The position numbers and the translations under genes are program-made. 64,000 bases of DNA from Posidonia oceanica (Eukaryota; Streptophyta; Magnoliopsida; Alismatales; Posidoniaceae), in NCBI GenBank assembly GCA_037176725.1, contig JAZBRS010000050.1:18928001-18992000 (forward strand). The letters run 5' to 3'. Within the stretch, counting starts at the first letter, position 1, and every line of letters starts with the position of its first letter. Positions 56,580 to 64,000 of the stretch are shown in pieces. The notes under the pieces are model-generated. The model saw nothing but the letters and a program-made list of their open reading frames with translations. It was not told where the DNA came from and searched no databases.

Positions 56580-57608
56580 TCAGTCAATTTAGGCGACGGC
56601 GTGACTCAGCCCGCCTCATCAATAGCTCCACAAGCAAACCAGGCGGCACCATCAGCCATACCGCCGTCAGCTTTAGCAGATCTAATGTTTTGGAAGACCC
56701 CCGCCGCTACTACAGAGAAACAACCACCATCACACATGGCTGCCGGTGCTTCATCCCTCAGAGCAACCGTCCAGCTGTTGGACCATCAGAAGAGCGCCTC
56801 TACCTCCCCTCCAGCCGCAGCACTGTCCCTGTCAACGCCCCTGTCAGTGGCATCTCTGACCAGCCTGTTCACATCTCCGATCTCTCCAGCGCTGCAACCA
56901 GTTGCGCCAGGAGGTCAGCCAGCCAACCAGCTAGTAACAGGGTAGATACCCAGGCCGGTGATATGCTTAGAAGCCAGAGCAGGCCCCGTAGGCGCAGGAA
57001 TTGCCGATCAAGACTCTGAAGAGGTTGCTTGTGCCTATTACGTCGACACACCCTCCGAAGACGAGGAAGGTGCGACTGCAGAAGCCTTGGTGGCTAACAA
57101 GCTTGAAGACTTGGAATTGCTCTTCTAGGAGCAACTCACGGTGTTTGCTGAAGACGCCACCGAGCAGCACACGCTCAAGAAAGGGAAAGCCGTGGCCACA
57201 GATCCCTCCCTGCCGTAGGACCATTCCCTAATCATGGTCTTAGAAGAAGAACTGGGGGCAGGATCCACTAGACCAAATGAATTAATCACTTCATAGCCTG
57301 AAGATGGGTCTAGGTGGTTCGTGCTGCGCATGCCCTGCACAAGCGGCACAGCTAGCGACAGTACACAGATTCGTCGCCTAGGGAACGGTTGTCCATCTCC
57401 AGCACTCCCCGCAAGCACACCTGAAAACGCGGAGCGTGGGATGGTAGAGGCAGCAGCAGTAGCAGACAGTGTAGTCCCAGTATTCCAGGCAGTCCCAGCA
57501 GTGACAGTAGTGCCAGAGCAGTCAGAACAGACAGAGCAGCCTGATCAGTCAGCAGGACCAGGGGCCACTGAAGCAGGCGTCACCCACTGAGCCCACAAAA
57601 ATACTCAG
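56580..57608 (+). other. PR-RT linker of T
   Basis: Pro/Ala/Ser-rich frame in phase with gag and RT but with stops at 56577, 56943, 57127, 57217 and 57588. Low conservation is expected here. In Ogre elements the stop-containing region between protease and RT is removed by splicing; I could not pick a convincing donor and acceptor here. Confidence 0.5.
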
Positions 57609-59137
57609 ATGAGTGTGACTATCCTAAGGCGTCATCCGGATCAAGAGGCGGAACTTGTCCACTCCTTCGACATTACAGATCCTACATTTGAGGAGGAGAT
57701 CCTCTCAGAACTTATTGCATGTGAGGGGGAGGGGGATTTAGGCGTAGATGAGAATGATGAATCGTCACTCGAGTTCCAGCCTTATGATGACGACCCGGAA
57801 GGGCCCAACCTCCACGTCGAGGAGGAGACGGAGGTTATCAATGTTGGCATAGCTGAAGATGTCAGGGAGATTCGCATCAGCGCCCTATTGCCGCCCCAAG
57901 CTAGAGCAGAGTTCATTGCATTCCTTATGGAATATGCAGACGTCTTCGCCTGGAGCTATGAAGACATGGTCGGTCTTGATGTCGAGATCGTGGTGCACAA
58001 CTTGCCTTTAGATCCAGACGCGAAGCCAGTAAAGCAAAATCCCCGAAAGTGGTGACCACAATGGCTACTCAAAATCAAAGAGGAAATCATGAAGTAGCAC
58101 AGCGTTGGTTTTCTCAAAGTCGTCCTCTATCCAGAGTGGCTTGCAAACATCGTGCCGGTGCCCAAGAAGGACGGTCGAGTCCGGATCTGTATCAACTACA
58201 GGGACCTGAACAAGGCGAGTCCCAAGGACGATTTCGCATTGCCTCACATCGACGTCCTAGTCGACAACACTGCAGGCCATAAGATGCTATCTTTCATGGA
58301 CGGCTTCTCTGGCTACAATCAGATTAGAATGGCGGAAGAAGACATGGAGAAGACCTCATTCACCACGCACTGGGGAGTCTTCTGCTATCAGGTCATGCCA
58401 TTTGGGCTCAAGAATGCCGGAGCAACATACCAGAGGGCGATGACGGCATTATTCCACGACCTCATGCACCAAGAAGTCGAGGTCTACGTGGACGACATCA
58501 TTGCTAAGTCTAGGGAGCCTAAGGATCATCTTATCTGCCTCAAGAAGCTCTTTGATCGCCTGAGGAAGTACAAGCTTCGCCTTAACCCGAGTAAATGCGT
58601 GTTCGGGGTATCATCCGGCAAGCTGTTGGGCTATATCGTCAGCCAGAGGGGGATTGAAGTAGACCCAAGTAAGGCTAAAGCCATCATAGACATGCCACCC
58701 CCAAGACTGAGAAAGAGGTCAGAGGCCTGCTGGGGCGCCTGCAGTTCATCAGCCGGTTCATTGCGCAACTTACTCCTATCTGTGAACCAATCTTTAAGCT
58801 CCTGAAGAAGAATGCACGGATCAACTGGAGCGAGGAGTGCCAAGCTGCATTTGACAAGATCAAGCAGCTCCTGATCAAGCCTCCTGTCTTAGTCTCTCTC
58901 GTGCCAGGGAGGCCTCTGATTCTCTATCTTTCTACCACGCAGCATTCCATGGGCGCCGTCTTGGGCCAACATGATGAGACCGGTAGAAAGGAGCGTGCCA
59001 TCTACTACCTGAGCAAGAAGTTTACTGATTGCGAAGCCAAGTATAGCACCATAGAGAAGACCTGCCTATCTTTAGTCTGGGCCGCACAGAAGCTAAGACA
59101 TTACATGATGGCGCACCCAGTTCAGCTCTTATGCTGA
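57609..59137 (+). pseudogene. pol: Reverse transcriptase and RNase H of T
   Basis: The frame opens with VREIRISALLPPQARAEF and NLPLDPDAKPVKQNPRKW, then two stops (58053, 58095), then MPVPKKDGRVRICINYRDLN, MLSFMDGFSGYNQIRMAEED and VEVYVDDIIAKS (YVDD codons 58485-58496). A one-base deletion near 58704, in the run of C and A, shifts the frame. In the new frame come FISRFIAQLTPICEPIF and the RNase H segment LILYLSTTQHSMGAVLGQHD to LRHYMMAHPVQLLC. TGA at 59135 and TAG near 59198 follow. Confidence 0.9.
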
Positions 59138-59200
59138 CATGATCCAATTAAGTACCTTTTTCAGAAGCCAGCTATGGTGGGCAAATGCATTAAGTGGTAG

Positions 59201-61111
59201 GTGTTATTGTCTCAGTACGACATTGCCTTCGTCACACAGAAGTCAATGAAGGGGCAAGCCATGGCAGATCATCTGGCCGACTTCTCCTTACCTGAATACC
59301 AGCCTCTGCAGACACAGTTCCCTGATAAAGACATTCTATTCGCCATGGAGGATTCAGAGCAGAAAAATCCTGAAGACGAATTACAGTGGCATCTGTACTT
59401 CGATGGCGCAGTTAATAGAAGGGGCAGAGGCATCGGCGCTGTCCTATCAACGCCGCAAGAAGTTCTAATCCCCTTTGCAAGGAAGATGATATTCCCTTGC
59501 ACCAACAATGAAGCGGAGTATGAAGCCTGCCTGCTGGGACTGCAAGTCGCACTTGAGCATGATGTGCGCAAGCTGCATGTGCACGGAGATGCGATGCTGG
59601 TCATCTCCCAGGTTAACGGTGATTGGAAGACTAAGGACCCTAAGCTGGTACCATATCATGAATGCCTACTGAAGCTGATAGGAGAATTTGAAGACATCCG
59701 CTTCACTTACATGAATAGATCCAAGAATGCCTATGCAGACGCTCTGGCAACCCTTGCATCTTGGCTATCTATACCCGAAGGTCGTGCAGTGGACGTATCA
59801 GTCTCTCATATGGAACAACCTGCACATTGCATGACTATCGAGGAGGCGGACCCAGTAGAGGAACTCCCCTGGTACCACGACATTAAAGTCTTCCTTGAAT
59901 CTGGCAGCCCTCCACCCGGTGCCTCAGCCACAGACAGAAAAACTCTGGAGCATCTGGCATCAAAGTATGTGATAGGGGCGGGACATCTGTACAGAAGATC
60001 CTACAACCAGATGCTTCTACGCTGCGTAAACAAGAAGGAGGCTGACACACTAATGCTCCAAGTCCATGTAGGGACCTGCGGCCCTCACATGAATGGTGTG
60101 TTGCTAACAAAGAAGATCATGCTCCAAGGCTACTTCTGGTCAACCATGGAGGCAGACTGCTGCCAATTTGTGCGCAAGTGCCACAGCTGCCAGATCCATG
60201 GGAATTTCATACACGCGCCCCCACAAGAACTGCACAGCATGTCTTCGCCATGGCCCTTCTCCACCTGGGGGATCGACGTCATTGGCGCTATACACCCACC
60301 AGCTTCCAACGGTCATCGCTACATCCTGGTGGCGATCGACTACTTTACTAAGTGGGTGGAAGCGACCTCCTACAAGACAGTAACTGCCGTGGCTACTGAA
60401 AAGTTTATCAGAAACAATATCATAGCCAGGTATGGGGTCCCACATGTGCTCATCTCTGATAACGACACAAACTTCATCGCCAAGAGGATCGAAGACTACC
60501 TACAAGGCTTCCACATCAAGCATCACCGTTCCTCGCCTTATTGGCCACAGATGAATGGCGCTGTAGAGTTTGCCAACAAGAACCTTGTCAAAATCTTGAA
60601 AAAGATGGCAGAGACTCACAAGGACTGGCATGACAAGCTTCCGTACACGCTCTGGGCGTACAGAACATCAGTCCGGACCTCAACAGGGGCCACCCCGTAT
60701 TCTCTGGTATACGGCATGGAGGCAGTGCTGCCTGTTGAAGTAGAGACCCCCTCACCACGGATCCTATGAGAAGCTGAGCTGGAGGAAGTAGAATGGGTCG
60801 AAGACCGCCGCATCCAGCTAAACCTGATCGATGAGCATAGGTTGCAAGCCATACATCATGCTCAGTGCTACCAGAAGCGCTCAGCGAGAGCATACCTAAA
60901 GAAGGTTAGGCCTAGAAGCTTCAATCCAGGGGATATGGTCCTCCGAGCCGTCCATCTCCCCGACGGCCGAGGGAAATTCCGGCCCAACTAGCATGGCCCC
61001 TTCTTAATCAAGCGGATCTTCTCCAGCGGTGCAGCAGTCCTTGAGGACATGGATCAGGTCGAGCAGTCTAAGCCGGTCAACTCATGCTACCTCAAGCAGT
61101 ACTACCAGTAG
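59201..61111 (+). pseudogene. pol: Second RNase H and integrase of T
   Basis: Second (archaeal-type) RNase H: WHLYFDGAVNRRGRGIGAVL, NNEAEYEACLLGLQVAL, HGDAMLVISQVNG and KNAYADALATLASWL. Integrase zinc-binding region: His289, His296, Cys327 and Cys330 counted from 59201. Catalytic core: WGIDVIGAI (D359), LISDNDTNF (D420), MNGAVEFANK (E456), with the classic 35-residue D-E spacing. The core looks intact. TGA at 60767 and TAG at 60989 break the C-terminal part, which ends CYLKQYYQ with TAG 61109-61111. Confidence 0.92.
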
Positions 61112-62803
61112 CCTGCTGCCGCCTTGCACACCTTTTCCTTCATACTTCTTGCATTCCTTCTTTCCCATGCATTTTAGGCTTGTTTATTTTTCAGCAGGAG
61201 GTTGTAAATGCATTATGTACATCGCTATCATAGGCCCGATGACAAAAATCGGAGATGCTTGCCTGCTCTGGAAGGAGTACCCTCTACCTCACTTGACACT
61301 GCTTGGATATCCTAACCAGTGAGGGAGCCACCATCCAAGGAGGACAGACGAAATGTCTAAACTCTTCCAAGACCTACACCTCAAGAGGGAGAAAACAATC
61401 CTAGGGTATGAGAGAGTGTGAGCAAGACCCACATGCCTTAGCCTAGCCCCCACAGAAAACTAGAAGGCGAAGACAGGAGTTAACCCTGGAGATAGAGGTG
61501 TGTAATACGACCTCGTCCCTCCAATCTGCCTTGGGGAGGATCCACATCCACGCCTACAAATCCACAAGCTATGCAAAGCCTAGCCTCTTTTGCCTCAGAA
61601 CCAGGCGCCCATTACCTCTGAGTTAGGGACGGCGGAAGCCTGCAAAAAAAAAAAAACAAAAAAGAAGAAGAAGGAAGCCGCAAAAAAAGAAAGGGAACAA
61701 GAAAGAAAGGACAAAAACAAAAAAAAGCAACAGTAAGCAAAACAAAAAAAAGGGAGGGGCAAAAACAAGGTCAGCCCCAGAAACAAAGGCAGGCAGCATG
61801 ATTCCGCCCCTTTCCCTGTCTTAGAGAGGAACCAAATTTACGCCTGGGAAGTACATGGATCTTATAGGGGCTAACCAGTCATCCCAGCCATCACCAGACA
61901 CCCATCTTCCCCCCAAGCCAGGGATAAGGAAAGTCATACACACCTATGTAGGAGAAAAAAAAAAGACAAGAAAAAATGAAAAGAGTAGGTGTAGCTCCTT
62001 GAGAGTTTGGCATGGAGCCTGTCCTCACTACACCACCATCCAAGCACCCATAACACCCTTTCCAGAGCGCCACCAACAGTTAGGAATCTGAGTAGAGTCT
62101 AGTGAGTCAGAGACTGCTCCTTCCTTTGTAGCAGGCATCAAGCACTCCGTATGCTGAGGGCGGTAAATTTAGTATAGAGCATGCATGCATCTATTCGCTA
62201 TCAAATCATCCCCACCCCCTTTTCCTCCCACTCTGCAAGGCTCGGCTCAACACTGGGACAGTACTTCTGCCAAGGCAGGTTGACCGCCTCCAAGCTTCAG
62301 ATCAGCTTATCACCGCTAGTCCAGTAGCTCAGGGAAAGCATCAGTAGCCAGAGACAGGGCGATCACTCCAGAGGCAGCAGGACAACCTTGGCACCCCATG
62401 GGGCCCCCTTGGGCCATCGGGTCTGCGCAATCATGCGCTACCCCCAATCCCTGTGTGATTTCGCTCCGGACGGACGAAGTCTCTTTTCTGCTTGTCCCCT
62501 TGCTCCATACAGAACAAGGACAAGCGCGCCTCCTTTGTGACTTCGTTCCAGGCAAACGAAGCCCCCTTCCTTTGTCTCCTCGCTCTGCACGGACGAGGAC
62601 AAGGGTGCCCCTCGTGCGGCTCCGCCTTGTACAGGTGATACCCCTTTTTGCTTAGCTGAATGTGCTTGAATTCTGTGGTCTGATTGCTAGCTGTAGCGTT
62701 TGAATTGCTTTATCAGCTTTATATGCACATCTGCTTCTCTGTCTGCCAGTGCTTCATGCCTGTACATGTTCTGGATTGATGAAACAGTTTTGGCTACAGG
62801 TAC
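61112..62803 (+). other. Region between pol and extra ORF of T
   Basis: No convincing coding sequence. It contains A-rich tracts (61642-61760 and 61950-61985) and an 82-bp tandem duplication (62454-62617). In Tat elements this zone may carry the promoter or a splice acceptor for the downstream ORF; an acceptor-like TTTTGGCTACAG lies at 62788-62799, just before the extra ORF. Confidence 0.5.
62454..62617 (+). repeat. 82-bp imperfect tandem duplication
   Basis: TGTGATTTCGCTCC at 62454 and TGTGACTTCGTTCC at 62536 begin two units, each with a GGACGAAG or AAACGAAG and an ACAAGGACAAG or ACGAGGACAAG motif. Confidence 0.75.
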
Positions 62804-64000
62804 TTGAAGATTTCGCACCAGCTGTCTGCATCCTCACCTGTCATGGGTTTCCCCACCTTGGTGACCCCAGCGCACTGCTCTGAGACCCTCCGAGGATGGA
62901 TTGCCATGCTCACCGAAGCTGACCGTGAAAAGCTGAGCCTGTGGGGCATCCCAACCAGACTTCTGAAAGCTGCTGATGTGGAGGTCAGCTGACATCTCTT
63001 GTGTGCTGCTGCAAGGTTTTGGAAACTGGCACACCATGTTTTCCACTTCGGAAGGACGGAGCTGACACTTACCCTGGAAGAAGTGCGCCGAATCTGCGGC
63101 TTCTCCACGCTCATGGGACCTGCTGTGTTCATGGGGCGTTCTGGCTATGTCACCGTCCTGAGGCAACTAACGGGGCTCTCTGCACAAATCTGCCAGAAGA
63201 GATTGGTCTGCGTCGACGAACCCGCACCTGCCCTCCGCCTGAACTATTTTGAAGAAGTCTCCAAGAAGCGCACTGAACTAGGGGATGAACTGTGGCTTCG
63301 CGGCTTTGTCACCCGCTTCTTGGGCGAGCTGATTTTCAGTCATGGCCGGATGACTGTAGCTATTGAAGTTGCGGAGATCGCCCTTGCTGTGGTAACCCGC
63401 CAAATTGACCTGGCACCTATCGTCTTGGCTGAGACCTACCATGGACTGGACCACATTTCGCATTGCTGCCGCCACTTTCATGGCTGCGGGGCCCTAGTAC
63501 AAGTGTGGTTAGTCAGACACTTGGAGGTAGACATCCTGCGCCCCCAGAAGCATGCATTTGAAACTTACTACAGCAGCGGCCACGCCAAGACCATCAAAAC
63601 TGTCCGCGAAGAGTACGAAAGGCTGGAACCGCTGACTGATGATACAGTAACTTGGCGTATCATCCCATCTACAGTAGAGCCGTTCACCGTCTTCTTCGAC
63701 GCCCGCGACATGTGCTTGGTCGTCCTGCCGGGATTCACTAAAGGCGTGGAGTATCATTCCATTAGGGTTATGCGGCAATTTGGTCTCTGCCAAGGGGCAT
63801 TTGTTGATAGCACTGCGCCAAAACTAGTCTGGCCCTATCCCTTCAGCACAGTTGCACCCACAATGGAGTTAGCAGACCTCCTGCGTCATGGCATAAAGTC
63901 CACAGACATTGCAGCAGCAGGGGGCTCAGGATGTACTCCTGAGTATCTAACTGAAGTGCAGGGGCTTTGGCCCATCAACGAGATCCCGCCCGGCGCACCT
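62804..64000 (+). pseudogene. Extra ORF of T, DUF7745/plant mobile domain-like
   Basis: Frame from about 62804 with one TGA at 62990-62992, then open for over 1000 bp to the window edge. Parts recognised by eye: FWKLAHHVFHFGRTELTLTL followed by EEVRRICGF; LWLRGFVTRFLGELIFSHGR; DLAPIVLAETYHGLDHIS; and CGALVQVWLVRHLEVD. This layout is that of the DUF7745/plant mobile domain (aminotransferase-like) proteins found near plant Tat elements. Such additional ORFs occur downstream of pol in this lineage and their role is unknown. The start is uncertain: there is no good ATG at the beginning, and a splice acceptor at about 62799 may supply it. Codon use is GC-richer than the flanking DNA. I am fairly sure of the family and unsure of the boundaries. 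Confidence 0.75.

Larger units (their letters stand above)
46734..64000 (+). mobile_element. Element T: Tat/Ogre-type retrotransposon, 3' end outside window
   Basis: A 4.43-kb LTR starting TGTAGACACC and ending TTTCACA, then primer site, leader, gag, PR, RT, RNase H, a second RNase H, integrase and an extra ORF. The second RNase H before integrase is diagnostic of the Tat lineage. gag through RT lies in one frame, broken mostly by C-to-T type stops; a one-base loss near 58704 shifts the rest. It is inserted in the RT of A2. Confidence 0.9.

Noticed and set aside
61595..61786. Minus-strand Phe/Leu-rich frame resembling a membrane protein
   Set aside because: It is the complement of an A-rich tract in the T post-pol region.

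Overview
The window is plant nuclear DNA, almost certainly from a flowering plant. It is a block of nested and mutually truncated transposable elements, and I recognise no intact host gene. The organism call rests on the element types: Ty3/gypsy elements of the Tat/Ogre lineage (two RNase H domains, giant LTRs, an extra ORF after integrase), Tekay/Del-like elements with initiator-Met-type primer sites, Ac-like hAT transposases with a BED finger, and an L1-type LINE. The species cannot be named from sequence alone. Every coding region is broken by stops, frameshifts or deletions, except that the last ORF has only one stop and runs off the right edge.

Layout. 1-8672 (minus): Tat-like element A1, cut by the left edge, with one LTR (7104-8672), gag, two protease domains, a G-patch and the start of RT. 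8673-8828: fragment of another LTR. 8829-16331 (plus): element B, a non-autonomous large-LTR element with a truncated 5' LTR, a nearly non-coding interior and a 3.66-kb 3' LTR. 16332-18239: unassigned DNA. About 18240-32045 (plus): hAT-1, split by element D (19008-30032, flanked by the perfect 5-bp duplication ATAGC). D has gag with a likely intron, PR, RT and RNase H but no integrase, and its 3' LTR is split in turn by hAT-2 (about 24672-27643, minus). 32046-35200: unassigned sequence around a truncated LINE (about 32590-34440, minus). About 35290-38491 (minus): LTR fragment F with two tandem-repeat blocks. 38492-46733 (plus): A2, a second copy of family A, cut off inside RT by element T. 46734-64000 (plus): T, a Tat/Ogre-type element with a 4.43-kb LTR, gag, PR, RT, RNase H, second RNase H, integrase, and an extra ORF resembling the DUF7745/plant mobile domain group; its 3' LTR lies beyond the window.

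Most interesting points. (1) Family A carries two complete retropepsin-like domains in tandem in both copies. (2) A 60-62-bp double-hairpin unit built on GCGTCCAACGTTGGACGC is scattered eight times in the LTR of T and, in a diverged form with paired changes in both arms, six times in the LTR of B, although B and T belong to different lineages. (3) A 117-bp sequence in D has GTAAGT at one end, TTAG at the other and stops inside; removing it restores the gag-protease frame. (4) T carries an almost open extra ORF after integrase. (5) B contains a 41-bp minisatellite whose units fold into hairpins with covarying arms.

Insertion order from nesting: hAT-1, then D into it, then hAT-2 into the D 3' LTR; A2 before T. 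A1 lies against the LTR fragment at 8673, and A2 lies against F, which suggests each landed in older LTR DNA. Protein motifs were read by eye. No database search or alignment program was used, and identities are rough impressions.
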